Of a DNA stretch of 11,512 nt, positions 1 through 7,134 are shown piece after piece. The DNA lies in NCBI GenBank assembly GCA_020026225.1, contig JAHHQU010000070.1, positions 1 through 11,512 of the forward strand, written 5' to 3'. The notes under the pieces are model-generated. The model was given only the letters and a program-made list of their open reading frames with translations, did no database searches and had not been told where the DNA came from. The first letter of the stretch is position 1. Each line of letters opens with the position of its first letter. The DNA is from Phocaeicola sp. Its GTDB lineage: Bacteria > Bacteroidota > Bacteroidia > Bacteroidales > Bacteroidaceae. Made by a program: the position numbers and the translations under genes.

Positions 1-361
1 TCAATTTATCGATAGTAGCCATCTTCTTAACAGCCTTACGGATTGTCGGGAAGTTAGTCAACATACCACCCGGCCAACGTTCGATTACATAAGGCATATT
101 TACAGAAGCTGCTTTCTCAGCAACTACCTGCTTAGCTTGTTTCTTAGTAGCAACGAAAAGGACTTTCTTGCCTGATTTTGCGATCTGCTTCAAAGCTTCT
201 GCAGCTTCTTCTACTTTTACAACGGTTTTGTTAAGGTCGATGATATGGATACCGTTGCGTTCCATAAAAATATAAGGAGCCATAGCTGGGTTCCACTTTC
301 TTTTCAAGTGTCCGAAGTGGCAGCCTGCTTCCAATAATGTATCAAAATTTACTCTTGACAT
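1..361 (-). CDS. rpsB: 30S ribosomal protein S2 (N-terminal part, cut by window edge)
   Basis: The first 120 codons of S2 are present; the rest lies beyond the left edge. The translation begins MSRVNFDTLLEAGCHFGH and continues with the family's WNPAMAPYIFMERNGIHIIDL block (around residues 23-44) and the VERWPGGMLTN-type block, here VIERWPGGMLTNF (around residues 97-109). S2 binds late to the small ribosomal subunit at the head-body junction and is needed with S1 for initiation. The ATG at 361 is preceded by an A/T-rich stretch with no Shine-Dalgarno, normal in Bacteroidota. It follows rplM and rpsI in the same direction; tsf would be expected just outside the window. The 215-base spacer before it contains foldable sequence that may regulate it. 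Confidence 0.97.
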   Translation of the reverse strand, partial: MSRVNFDTLLEAGCHFGHLKRKWNPAMAPYIFMERNGIHIIDLNKTVVKVEEAAEALKQIAKSGKKVLFVATKKQAKQVVAEKAASVNMPYVIERWPGGMLTNFPTIRKAVKKMATIDKL

Positions 362-409
362 TGTTTTAATCTTTAAATCGTTTACTTTCTTTTTTGTTTA
401 AATTGAACC

Positions 410-474
410 AACTGTCAGGTAGTCTCTCCACCAAATCGCTGTTGGGGAGAATCCAAACAGTTTAGATACTAAAC
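410..474 (-). promoter_or_regulatory. Candidate structured leader upstream of rpsB
   Basis: The spacer between rpsI and rpsB holds nested inverted repeats. An inner stem pairs TCTCC plus CCAA (425-429, 431-434) with TTGGGGAGA (442-450), leaving one bulged A and a 7-base loop. An outer 6-base pair of arms, AACTGT (410-415) and ACAGTT (457-462), encloses it. A second hairpin, GTTTAG-ATA-CTAAAC (460-474), shares bases with the outer arm, so the two folds are mutually exclusive. There is no U-tract after the stem on the minus strand, so it is not a simple terminator of rpsI. By inference it could be a protein-binding leader controlling rpsB; no family assignment is made. Confidence 0.45.
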
Positions 475-538
475 GCTTTTTCAGTTATCAGTTTTTTGAG
501 TTTTAAGTTCCAAGTAATTTCAGCTTACGCCGACATAG

Positions 539-565
539 GTTGAAACTTTTCAACTAGCAAACTTA
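539..565 (-). promoter_or_regulatory. Short palindrome and possible weak internal promoter before rpsB
   Basis: A 16-base palindrome, GTTGAAA-CT-TTTCAAC, lies at 539-554. Directly upstream on the minus strand, CAAACTTA (558-565) reads TAAGTTTG, which fits the Bacteroidota -7 box TAnnTTTG. No TTTG -33 element is found at the usual distance, so the promoter call is weak. If real it would give rpsB a transcript independent of rplM-rpsI, with the palindrome near the transcript start. Confidence 0.25.
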
Positions 566-576
566 TAAACCCAAAA

Positions 577-963
577 TTAACGTTTACTGAACTGGAATCT
601 TCTACGTGCTTTTGGACGACCTGGTTTCTTACGTTCAACTGCACGAGGGTCACGAGTCATGAAGCCTTCCATACGGAGAGTCTTCTTATCTTCTGGATTG
701 ATTTTAACCAATGCACGAGCGATAGCCAGACGCAAAGCCTGTGACTGACCTGTGAAACCGCCACCGCACAAGTTAACTTTAATATCGTACTTTTCAGCAA
801 CTTCCAATTTGTTAAGAGGCTGCTTAACTACATACTGAAGGATAGATGATGGAAAGTACTGTGCAAGGTCTCTCTTGTTAATAGTAATCTTTCCTGTACC
901 TTCGCTGACGAATACACGAGCGATAGCGCTCTTACGTCTGCCTAATGCATTTACTACTTCCAT
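577..963 (-). CDS. rpsI: 30S ribosomal protein S9
   Basis: A complete 128-residue S9, the usual length in this phylum. It has the family start ALGRRKSAIARVFV (around residues 6-19), the central GGGFTGQSQALRLAIARAL block (around residues 67-85), and the basic tail ending RRRFQFSKR. In S9 the C-terminal Lys-Arg tail reaches toward P-site tRNA in the small subunit, and the terminal KR seen here is typical. Only 6 bases separate it from the rplM stop upstream, so the two are co-transcribed and probably translationally linked, the conserved rplM-rpsI pairing of bacteria. Confidence 0.98.
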   Translation of the reverse strand: MEVVNALGRRKSAIARVFVSEGTGKITINKRDLAQYFPSSILQYVVKQPLNKLEVAEKYDIKVNLCGGGFTGQSQALRLAIARALVKINPEDKKTLRMEGFMTRDPRAVERKKPGRPKARRRFQFSKR

Positions 964-969
964 TCTATT

Positions 970-1431
970 TTATTTAAGTGTATTAATATCGATAACTTTC
1001 GGAGTCTGAGCTTCGTGTTTGTGTTCAGCACCTTCGTAAACATACAAATTGCTCAGCAACTTAGCTCCCAATTTATTTTTAGGAAGCATACCTTTAACTA
1101 CTCTCTTCAACAGTTTTTCTGCGCCATTAGGCTTAGCCATCAAGCGAGCTGGAGTGATTTCGCGCTGACCACCTGGGTAGCCTGTGTAGCTCAAATACAC
1201 TTTGTCATTCCATTTGTTACCTGTAAATTTCACTTTGTCAGCGTTGATAATGATAACGTTATCACCGCAATCCACATGAGGGGTAAAGTTAGGTTTGTAC
1301 TTTCCTCTCAACAGTTTCGCAACTTTAGAACCGAGACGGCCTACGACCTGATCGGTTGCATCAACTACGATCCATTCTTTAGTCGCAGTTTCTTTGTTTG
1401 CAGAAATGGTCTTAAAACTTAAAGTATCCAC
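970..1431 (-). CDS. rplM: 50S ribosomal protein L13
   Basis: A 153-residue L13, an early-assembling protein of the large subunit. Recognisable segments are VVDATDQVVGRLGSKVAKLLRGK (around residues 22-44), NFTPHVDCGDNVIIINADKV (around 48-67), YTGYPGG (82-88) and the VVKGMLPKNKLGAKLLSNLYVY block (around 111-132). The start codon is GTG (complement of CAC at 1429-1431). No in-frame ATG lies upstream before a TAA stop, and the next downstream methionine would remove conserved sequence, so the GTG start is well supported. It is the first gene of the rplM-rpsI-rpsB cluster and has a good promoter and a leader of roughly 120 bases. Confidence 0.98.
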   Translation of the reverse strand: MDTLSFKTISANKETATKEWIVVDATDQVVGRLGSKVAKLLRGKYKPNFTPHVDCGDNVIIINADKVKFTGNKWNDKVYLSYTGYPGGQREITPARLMAKPNGAEKLLKRVVKGMLPKNKLGAKLLSNLYVYEGAEHKHEAQTPKVIDINTLK

Positions 1432-1550
1432 TCTTAATTCTTTTTTAAATGTTAACTACTAAAAAACAATTTTTTCATCAAGCTCCACCCTTCCGGACAA
1501 GAAGAATCAAGCTTTCAGAACTAAATTTTTATCACTATTTGATAATAATC
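1432..1550 (-). promoter_or_regulatory. 5' leader of the rplM operon
   Basis: If transcription starts about 7 bases after the -7 box at 1557-1564, rplM has an untranslated leader near 119 bases, long for this genome. Within it ATCAAGCT (plus-strand reading) occurs twice, at 1477-1484 and 1506-1513, and AAGCT at 1480-1484 can pair with AGCTT at 1510-1514, enclosing a GC-richer loop containing TCCGGA (1492-1497). I recall that an L13 leader motif has been proposed for Bacteroidia, but I cannot verify that this sequence fits it. Autoregulation by L13 is therefore only a hypothesis. Confidence 0.45.
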
Positions 1551-1556
1551 GGCTCG

Positions 1557-1587
1557 CAAAGGTACGGCTTTTATTTTAAATGACAAA
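1557..1587 (-). promoter_or_regulatory. Bacteroidota promoter of the rplM-rpsI-rpsB operon
   Basis: On the minus strand TACCTTTG (1557-1564) is a perfect TAnnTTTG -7 box, and TTTG (1584-1587) is the -33 box, with a 19-base spacer. This is the best promoter match in the window. It sits between the bidirectional hairpin at 1633-1660 and the rplM leader. Confidence 0.85.
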
Positions 1588-1623
1588 AAAAACAGAATCT
1601 TTTTTCTACTAAGACGCTGATTG

Positions 1624-1660
1624 ACAAAAAAGAACCGCAGCCTCTCATGAAGCTGCGGTT
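1624..1660 (-). terminator. Rho-independent terminator after the DUF4488 gene
   Basis: A perfect 9-base stem, AACCGCAGC (1633-1641) with GCTGCGGTT (1652-1660), has a 10-base loop. Read on the minus strand it is followed by C and a run of six T (1626-1631). On the plus strand it is also followed by a T-rich run, so it could work both ways. It lies 84 bases past the stop of the DUF4488 gene and upstream of the rplM promoter, separating the two units. Confidence 0.88.
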
Positions 1661-1743
1661 TTTCTTTATTTCAATCTTAGGCCGTATCTTTCACAAAGAA
1701 AAAATCACGCCCTTCAAATTATATTCGAAAACAAAAAACATGA

Positions 1744-2226
1744 TTATCTGATAATGTCCTTCGGATATTCATTAGGCATCACCACTCGTTTCCAGGTTTC
1801 ATAACACCATGTATCAATTCGGTTGCCATTAATGTCCTCTTTCAAGAAATATTTCAAAACCATCACTTCACCACCCTTCATTTCGAATTCAAGTACGTTC
1901 TTATGTCCTACCAACTGAGGCAAATGAAGATTCTTCTCAACCGTTTCAACATACGAATTGAAAGAAGTCTGTTCATAAGTACCTGAACCGATAATGATGG
2001 CTCCATTAGGCGTCATAACCAAGTTTGTAAATTTACCGTCATCTGATAAGATCTTCAATGAATTACTTGTTTTAAGCTCTCCTGGAAGTCCCGGTGAACT
2101 AGAACGATAGAAACACATCTGCCATACTCCATTCAATTTAGCAGGTGTAGCATTAGACTGTGCCATAGTAAAACCTACAGTAGAAAGCAACATTGCTGCT
2201 AATAAAAAAATTCTGCGTATTTTCAT
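1744..2226 (-). CDS. Secreted DUF4488-like (lipocalin-type) protein
   Basis: A 160-residue protein with a clear signal peptide: basic MKIRR, a hydrophobic stretch (about residues 6-21), and a TMAQ-S boundary suggesting signal peptidase I cleavage after residue 22 or 23. There is no lipobox cysteine. The mature part begins soon after with KLNGVWQMC, a motif I associate with DUF4488, a Bacteroides family with a small lipocalin-like beta barrel. It also contains GSGTYEQTSFNSYVETVEKN and a C-terminal YETWKRV. The family has no established biochemical role; a ligand-binding or envelope role would be inference. The gene stands alone with its own promoter and terminator. Confidence 0.75.
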   Translation of the reverse strand: MKIRRIFLLAAMLLSTVGFTMAQSNATPAKLNGVWQMCFYRSSSPGLPGELKTSNSLKILSDDGKFTNLVMTPNGAIIIGSGTYEQTSFNSYVETVEKNLHLPQLVGHKNVLEFEMKGGEVMVLKYFLKEDINGNRIDTWCYETWKRVVMPNEYPKDIIR

Positions 2227-2262
2227 AACATCACTGATTTAAGTTTCGATTTCCGGTTTTCA

Positions 2263-2295
2263 CAAATATATAAAATAAAATAAAGTATGCCTAAA
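2263..2295 (-). promoter_or_regulatory. Probable promoter of the DUF4488 gene
   Basis: On the minus strand TATATTTG (2263-2270) fits the -7 box TAnnTTTG. At about the right distance upstream (2291-2295) lies TTTAG, an imperfect -33 element. The start codon at 2226 would be preceded by a short A/T-rich untranslated region. Confidence 0.55.
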
Positions 2296-2620
2296 ATTAT
2301 CAAGTAAATTCTCTATAAATTCTTATAAAAGAATATTTTTTCACCTCTTTAATATACAAAAGAAACTCGGAAGCATTCATTTACGTTTAAAGGGCCGAAC
2401 GGTCCTCATTTTCATCCCTTTCCTACCGCATCCGATTCCGACCGAAATCCTGCTCTTTTCCATAATAGGCTTGTCAATTTTATGTGACATGAAGCCCACT
2501 CCACCTTACGGATTCCATCTTGATGTTCCGCCTTGCCTACATGAAATTTCTAGAGTCATCCATTCGCTGAACAGGCTAAAGGATTCCCAAGAGACAAACA
2601 CGTCACCACAGACAGCATTC
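2296..2620. other. Intergenic stretch without a convincing gene
   Basis: No supported gene is visible between the DUF4488 promoter and the asnS terminator. A short hairpin, AGGGCC-GAAC-GGTCCT (2391-2406, one G-U pair when read on the plus strand), has no neighbouring gene it would obviously serve. A weak GTCA/TGAC stem lies around 2470-2490. An open frame starting at 2471 runs through the asnS terminator and into asnS antisense and is not credible. Confidence 0.5.
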
Positions 2621-2622
2621 AC

Positions 2623-2658
2623 AAAAAAATCTCGCCAGACAACAAGTCTGACGAGATT
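2623..2658 (-). terminator. Rho-independent terminator of asnS
   Basis: The arms AAATCTCG-C-CAGAC (2627-2640) and GTCTG-A-CGAGATTT (2646-2658) flank a 5-base loop. In the minus-strand RNA the single non-Watson-Crick position becomes a U-G pair, so the stem is continuous, and it runs into a tract of seven T (2623-2629). It starts 30 bases after the asnS stop codon. Confidence 0.92.
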
Positions 2659-2687
2659 TGTATTTCAACCTTATAAAGGTGATTTTC

Positions 2688-4091
2688 TTAGAATTCGGCA
2701 TTACGCGGAGTACGTGGGAAAGGAATAACGTCACGGATATTAGACATTCCTGTTACGAACAACAACAAACGTTCAAATCCAAGACCAAAGCCTGAGTGAG
2801 GACATGATCCATATTTACGTGTATCCAAGTACCACCACATATCTTTCATCGGAATATTCAATTCCTGAATACGTGCCAACAATTTATCATAGTTTTCTTC
2901 ACGTTCTGAACCACCGATGATTTCACCAATTTTCGGGAACAATACGTCCATAGCACGTACCGTCTTACCATCTTCGTTCATCTTCATGTAGAATGCCTTG
3001 ATTTCCTTCGGATAGTCAGTCAAGATAACCGGACGTTTGAAGTGTTCTTCAACCAAGAAGCGTTCATGTTCAGAAGCCAAGTCAACACCCCAATATACAG
3101 GGAATTCGAATTTATGACCTTTAGCTACAGCTTCTTCCAAAATCTTGATACCTTCAGTATAAGGAAGGCGAACGAAATCTTCTTTCAACACACCCTGCAA
3201 GCGTTCAATCAAGCCCTTATCGAACATGTCATTCAAGAACTTAACATCATCGTAGCAGTTGTCAAGAGCCCACTGTACACAATACTTGATGAACTCTTCA
3301 GCCAAATCCATGTTGTCAACGATGTCATTGAAAGCCACTTCCGGTTCAATCATCCAGAATTCAGCCAAGTGACGCGGAGTATTTGAGTTTTCAGCACGGA
3401 ATGTAGGACCAAATGTATAAATTGAACCCAAAGCAGTAGCTGCCAACTCACCTTCCAACTGGCCAGATACAGTCAAGCTGGCCTGCTTGCCGAAGAAATC
3501 GTCATCATAAATAATAGAACCGTTTTCATCCTTCTTCAAGTCGTACAAGTTCATGGTAGTAACCTGGAACATCTGACCAGCTCCTTCACAGTCAGAACCT
3601 GTAATCAACGGAGTATGGAAATAGAAGAAGCCACGTTCATGGAAGAATTTATGAATAGCGATGGCCATATTATGACGGATACGGAAAACAGCGCCAAAGG
3701 TATTAGTACGTGGACGCAAGTGAGCGATATCACGCAAGAATTCCATTGAATGACCTTTTTTCTGCAAAGGATATGTATTGTCACAAGCACCCAACACTTC
3801 AATTTCAGTTGCCTGGATTTCTGCTGACTGGCCTGCACCTACAGATTCAACCAATTTACCGTTTACGCTTAAGCATGCACCGGTAGTAATCTGTTTCAAC
3901 ATTTCTTCGTCGAAATTAGCCAAGTCAATTACAACCTGCAAATTCTTTATAGTAGAACCATCATTCAGAGCGACAAAGTTTACCTGTTTGCTACCACGAC
4001 GAGTACGAACCCATCCTTTTGCATTGACCATGGTTCCGAAATCATGACTTTTCAGTAGGTCAACAATTTTTGTTCTACGAATTGTTTCCAT
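2688..4091 (-). CDS. asnS: Asparaginyl-tRNA synthetase
   Basis: This 467-residue class II aminoacyl-tRNA synthetase charges tRNA-Asn with asparagine in the cytoplasm. An N-terminal OB-fold anticodon-binding domain spans about residues 15-105 (GWVRTRRGSKQVNFVALNDGS). The catalytic core follows. Motif 2 is FRAENSNTPRHLAEFWMIEPE (231-251), and motif 3 is GFGLGFERLLLF (434-445), carrying the ATP-binding arginine. The SNTPRHLAEFW form of motif 2 is characteristic of AsnRS rather than AspRS. The length is normal and no lesion is seen. The stop is followed by a strong terminator. Its start lies 26 bases past a hairpin, and I found no promoter between it and the pseudouridine synthase gene, so read-through from upstream is likely. 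Confidence 0.97.
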   Translation of the reverse strand: METIRRTKIVDLLKSHDFGTMVNAKGWVRTRRGSKQVNFVALNDGSTIKNLQVVIDLANFDEEMLKQITTGACLSVNGKLVESVGAGQSAEIQATEIEVLGACDNTYPLQKKGHSMEFLRDIAHLRPRTNTFGAVFRIRHNMAIAIHKFFHERGFFYFHTPLITGSDCEGAGQMFQVTTMNLYDLKKDENGSIIYDDDFFGKQASLTVSGQLEGELAATALGSIYTFGPTFRAENSNTPRHLAEFWMIEPEVAFNDIVDNMDLAEEFIKYCVQWALDNCYDDVKFLNDMFDKGLIERLQGVLKEDFVRLPYTEGIKILEEAVAKGHKFEFPVYWGVDLASEHERFLVEEHFKRPVILTDYPKEIKAFYMKMNEDGKTVRAMDVLFPKIGEIIGGSEREENYDKLLARIQELNIPMKDMWWYLDTRKYGSCPHSGFGLGFERLLLFVTGMSNIRDVIPFPRTPRNAEF

Positions 4092-4112
4092 TGTTTCGAA
4101 GTTTTTTAAATG

Positions 4113-4147
4113 ATAAAAGAACGACCCCCATCCGGGAGTACGTTCTT
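4113..4147 (-). terminator. Terminator-like hairpin between the pseudouridine synthase gene and asnS
   Basis: Outer arms AAGAACG (4117-4123) and CGTTCTT (4141-4147) enclose a GC-rich inner stem. In minus-strand RNA this is ACUCCC-GGAU-GGGGGU with one U-G pair and a tetraloop. On the minus strand it runs into TTTTAT. It has terminator form but sits only 26 bases before the asnS start, with no -7 box seen in between. It may therefore be a partial terminator or attenuator rather than a full stop. Confidence 0.7.
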
Positions 4148-4170
4148 ATACCTTATATAGATTATTAATT

Positions 4171-5538
4171 TTATTCAAAAGATCCCATACGAAGCATGTT
4201 CACTTCCATTTCAGTCAAGTAACGCCAGTCACCACGACGCAAACCTTTCTTTGTCAATCCTGCGAAATATACGCGGTCCAACTTGATTACTCGATAACCA
4301 AGAGATTCAAAAATACGACGAACGATACGGTTCTTGCCAGAGTGAATTTCAATGCCTACTTGAGAACGGTCTGTATCAGAAGCATAGCTGATAGAGTCTG
4401 CACGGATATCACCATCATCCAAAGTGACACCTGCTGCAATCTGATCCAAATCTGCCTTAGTCACGTTCTTATCACAATACACATGATAAACTTTCTTCTT
4501 CAAATACTTAGGATGAGTCAGCTTAGAAGCCAAGTCACCGTCGTTGGTAAGAAGAAGCACACCTGTAGTATTACGGTCCAAACGACCTACTGGATAGATA
4601 CGTTCCTTGCAAGCATCTTTTACGAAGTCCATAACGGTCTTGCGTTCCTGAGGATCATCTGATGTAGTCACACAATCTTTCGGCTTGTTCAAAAGAACAT
4701 ATACTTTACGTTCGATATTTACAGGCTGATCGTGGAACTTCACTTCATCGGTGCGTTTGATTTTGGTACCCAATTCAGTAACGATTTCACCGTTTACAGA
4801 TACCACACCTGCTGCGATGAATTCATCCGCTTCACGACGAGAACAGATTCCGGCATTAGCCAAGAACTTATTCAAACGAATAGGTTCATTTGGATCTGCC
4901 AATTCTTCCTTATACTCGATACGTTTTTTAGCACTGTATTTCGCATTCGGATCATAATCAGAAGTACGTGGGCGGAAACCTCCCTGAGGACGGCCATATC
5001 CACCACGCTGTGCATTGTTGTTGAACGGGCGATACGGACGACGGCCTCCTTCTTCATCGTTATTGTTATAACGCGGAGCGAAAGGACGCTGTGGACGTTC
5101 GCCATTATTGAATGAACGGAACGGACGACGGCCTCCTTCTTCATCGTTATTGTTAAAACGTGGAGTGAAAGGACGCTGTGGACGACCACCGTTAGAATTG
5201 TAAGAACGTGAGTTGTAAGAACGTTCGCCACCTTCTTCGTTATTGAAGTTAGGGTTATAAGAACGCTGCGGGCGACCACCATTACCATTGAAAGGACGCT
5301 GTGGACGGCTTCCGTAGCTGCGCTGCGGACGATCTTCACCGTTATTGTTGTTATAACGTGAGTTAGAAGAACGATAAGGACGTTCGCCACCTTCATGATT
5401 GTTGTTGTACGGACGGCGACCGTAACTACCTCCTTCAAAACGGTTATTTCTATTATATCCTTCTCTGTTGTAAGATTTGTAACCATCGCGGCCAGACTGG
5501 CTCTGTTCGCCATCGTGTCTGTTTTCTCTTTCTGCCAT
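4171..5538 (-). CDS. RsuA/RluB-family pseudouridine synthase with Arg/Gly/Asn-rich N-terminal extension
   Basis: A 455-residue protein that isomerises uridine to pseudouridine, most likely in ribosomal RNA. Residues 1 to about 200 are low-complexity, rich in Arg, Asn, Gly, Tyr and Pro, with many RPQR-S/P-F/Y units and two near-identical tandem 29-residue repeats (119-147 and 148-176). An S4 RNA-binding domain follows (about 220-265, IRLNKFLANAGICSRREADEFI). The catalytic domain starts near 278 (VYVLLNKPKDCVTT) and contains GRLDRNTTGVLLLTNDG, with catalytic Asp at 321. A later block, GKNRIVRRIFESLGYRVIKLDRV, matches the RluB/RsuA subfamily. The core is close to RluB, but whether the target is 23S or 16S rRNA cannot be read from sequence. 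The tail probably is disordered and binds RNA (inference). It sits 63 bases downstream of purB with no clear promoter or terminator between, so the two are likely co-transcribed. Confidence 0.92.
   Translation of the reverse strand: MAERENRHDGEQSQSGRDGYKSYNREGYNRNNRFEGGSYGRRPYNNNHEGGERPYRSSNSRYNNNNGEDRPQRSYGSRPQRPFNGNGGRPQRSYNPNFNNEEGGERSYNSRSYNSNGGRPQRPFTPRFNNNDEEGGRRPFRSFNNGERPQRPFAPRYNNNDEEGGRRPYRPFNNNAQRGGYGRPQGGFRPRTSDYDPNAKYSAKKRIEYKEELADPNEPIRLNKFLANAGICSRREADEFIAAGVVSVNGEIVTELGTKIKRTDEVKFHDQPVNIERKVYVLLNKPKDCVTTSDDPQERKTVMDFVKDACKERIYPVGRLDRNTTGVLLLTNDGDLASKLTHPKYLKKKVYHVYCDKNVTKADLDQIAAGVTLDDGDIRADSISYASDTDRSQVGIEIHSGKNRIVRRIFESLGYRVIKLDRVYFAGLTKKGLRRGDWRYLTEMEVNMLRMGSFE
5011..5184 (-). 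repeat. Two tandem 87-base in-frame repeats inside the pseudouridine synthase gene
   Basis: Codons 119-147 (5098-5184) and 148-176 (5011-5097) encode near-identical 29-residue units beginning RPQRPF, with an acidic NNNDEEGG centre followed by RRP. The DNA copies share long identical stretches, such as the segment encoding NNNDEEGGRRP, so this is a recent duplication rather than convergent composition. Shorter, more diverged RPQR units lie on the 5' side (codons 70-118). Such in-frame repeats could expand or contract by slippage or recombination. Confidence 0.85.
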
Positions 5539-5601
5539 AAAGTTTTTTTGTTGTATAAATTAATATTGTACCCTCTCGGGCTGTTTGTTCTGTTTTTGGA
5601 A

Positions 5602-6951
5602 TTACATTCCTGTATAGTTATGCGGAGTAATTACTCGCAATTCTTTTTTAACTTCTTCGCTTACGTTCAATGATTCAATAAAGTCTTTGATAGAAGCCTC
5701 GTTGATAGTCTGATTAGTACGAGTCAACGCTTTCAATGCTTCGTAAGGGTGTGGATAAGCTTCACGACGCAAAATAGTCTGAATAGCTTCTGCCACTACG
5801 CTCCAGCAGTTGTCCAAATCTTCGTAAATCTTATGTTCATTCAAAAGAAGTTTGTTCAAGCCCTTCATCGTGCTCTGGATAGCAATGATGGTATGACCGA
5901 ACGGTACACCGATATTACGCAAAACTGTAGAGTCTGTCAAGTCACGCTGCAAACGAGATACAGGCAATTTGCTTGACAAGTGTTCGAAAATGGCATTAGC
6001 CATACCCAAATTACCTTCAGCGTTTTCATAATCGATTGGGTTCACCTTGTGAGGCATTGCACTTGAACCTACTTCACCTGCTTTAATCTTCTGTTTGAAG
6101 TATTCCATTGAAATATACTGCCAGAAGTCACGGTTCATATCAATCATGATGGTATTGATACGCTTCATTGCATCAAAGATAGCACCCAAATTATCGTAGT
6201 TAGAAATCTGAGTAGTATATTCTTCACGTTCCAAGCCCAATTTTTCAGCTACGAAACAATTACCGAATGCTTTCCAGTCAAATTCAGGATAAGCTACGTG
6301 ATGAGCGTTGTAGTTACCTGTAGCACCACCGAATTTGGCAGTGATAGGACAAGCCTTCAATACAGCCAACTGACGGTTCAAACGGTAAACGAATACCTGG
6401 ATTTCCTTACCCAAACGAGTAGGAGAAGCTGGCTGACCATGAGTTTTAGCCAACATTGGAATATCCTTCCATTCTTCTGCGAAACCAGCCAATGTATCAA
6501 TCAGCTTCTGAAGTTCTGGATAATAGACTTCATTCAACGCATCTTTGACAGACAAAGGCACTGAAGTATTGTTGATATCTTGTGATGTAAGACCGAAGTG
6601 AATGAATTCCTTGTATTCTTCCAGTCCACCCAATTTATCAAACTGTTCCTTGATAAAATACTCTACAGCCTTAACGTCATGATTGGTAACACTTTCGATT
6701 TCTTTGATACGCTGTGCATCTTGTTCTGAAAAATTACGGTAAATGTCGCGTAAAGATTCAAAGCGTGCAGCATCAAAGTTTTTCAACTGCGGCAAAGGCA
6801 ATTCACACAAAGTAATAAAATACTCTATTTCTACCTGCACACGATATTTAATCAGTGCAAACTCCGAAAAATAAGCAGCCAAAGCTCCTGCTTTGCTTCT
6901 GTATCGTCCGTCAATAGGCGATATAGCTGTGAGTAAATCAAGCTCTAACAT
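5602..6951 (-). CDS. purB: Adenylosuccinate lyase
   Basis: A 449-residue enzyme of the fumarase/aspartase superfamily. It cleaves SAICAR to AICAR plus fumarate and adenylosuccinate to AMP plus fumarate, acting twice in purine synthesis. The N-terminus LTAISPIDGRYRSK is that of the long, E. coli-like PurB. The conserved TSQDINNTS (122-130) and AKTHGQPASPTRLGKE (168-183, with catalytic His171) are present, as is the superfamily signature GSSAMPHKVNP (295-305), whose serine pair supplies the catalytic residue. Length is normal and no lesion is seen. It appears to lead a purB-pseudouridine synthase-asnS run. Only a weak promoter is seen upstream. Confidence 0.97.
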   Translation of the reverse strand: MLELDLLTAISPIDGRYRSKAGALAAYFSEFALIKYRVQVEIEYFITLCELPLPQLKNFDAARFESLRDIYRNFSEQDAQRIKEIESVTNHDVKAVEYFIKEQFDKLGGLEEYKEFIHFGLTSQDINNTSVPLSVKDALNEVYYPELQKLIDTLAGFAEEWKDIPMLAKTHGQPASPTRLGKEIQVFVYRLNRQLAVLKACPITAKFGGATGNYNAHHVAYPEFDWKAFGNCFVAEKLGLEREEYTTQISNYDNLGAIFDAMKRINTIMIDMNRDFWQYISMEYFKQKIKAGEVGSSAMPHKVNPIDYENAEGNLGMANAIFEHLSSKLPVSRLQRDLTDSTVLRNIGVPFGHTIIAIQSTMKGLNKLLLNEHKIYEDLDNCWSVVAEAIQTILRREAYPHPYEALKALTRTNQTINEASIKDFIESLNVSEEVKKELRVITPHNYTGM

Positions 6952-6993
6952 TGTTATTGAATTTTATCTTATATAATGATCATTAATAGACTG

Positions 6994-7001
6994 CAAAAAT
7001 A
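6994..7001 (-). promoter_or_regulatory. Possible -7 box upstream of purB
   Basis: On the minus strand this reads TATTTTTG, fitting TAnnTTTG, 43 bases upstream of the purB start codon. No TTTG is found 19-21 bases further upstream, so the call rests on the -7 box and its position alone. Confidence 0.4.
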
Positions 7002-7134
7002 ATGTTTTTTCCCGACTTAGAGGGACTTATATAGAAAACTTTAGGAATTATTGTACTTTTATTTCTCTATTTCAAGAAGCCCAAGCTCAAGAAACCACAT
7101 TACCTGCCTCACAAAGAAGCACATTTACCTGCAA
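7002..7134. other. Intergenic region between purB and the large hairpin
   Basis: No gene is visible here. The only pattern noted is an imperfect direct repeat, ACATTACCTGC (7097-7107) and ACATTTACCTGC (7121-7132), placed just before the large hairpin. Its meaning is unknown and it may be chance. Confidence 0.4.

Noticed and set aside
1015..1422. Rightward open frame opposite rplM
   Set aside because: It is entirely antisense to a conserved ribosomal protein gene and resembles no known protein.
2471..2728. 85-codon rightward open frame between DUF4488 and asnS
   Set aside because: It runs through the asnS terminator stem and into the 3' end of asnS antisense. Its composition looks non-coding and no promoter is seen.
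4872..5513. 213-codon leftward frame inside the pseudouridine synthase gene
   Set aside because: It is an alternate frame of the low-complexity repeat region, rich in Val/Thr/Ser from reading GGN/AAC-type codons out of frame. The other frame continues into a recognised S4 and catalytic domain.
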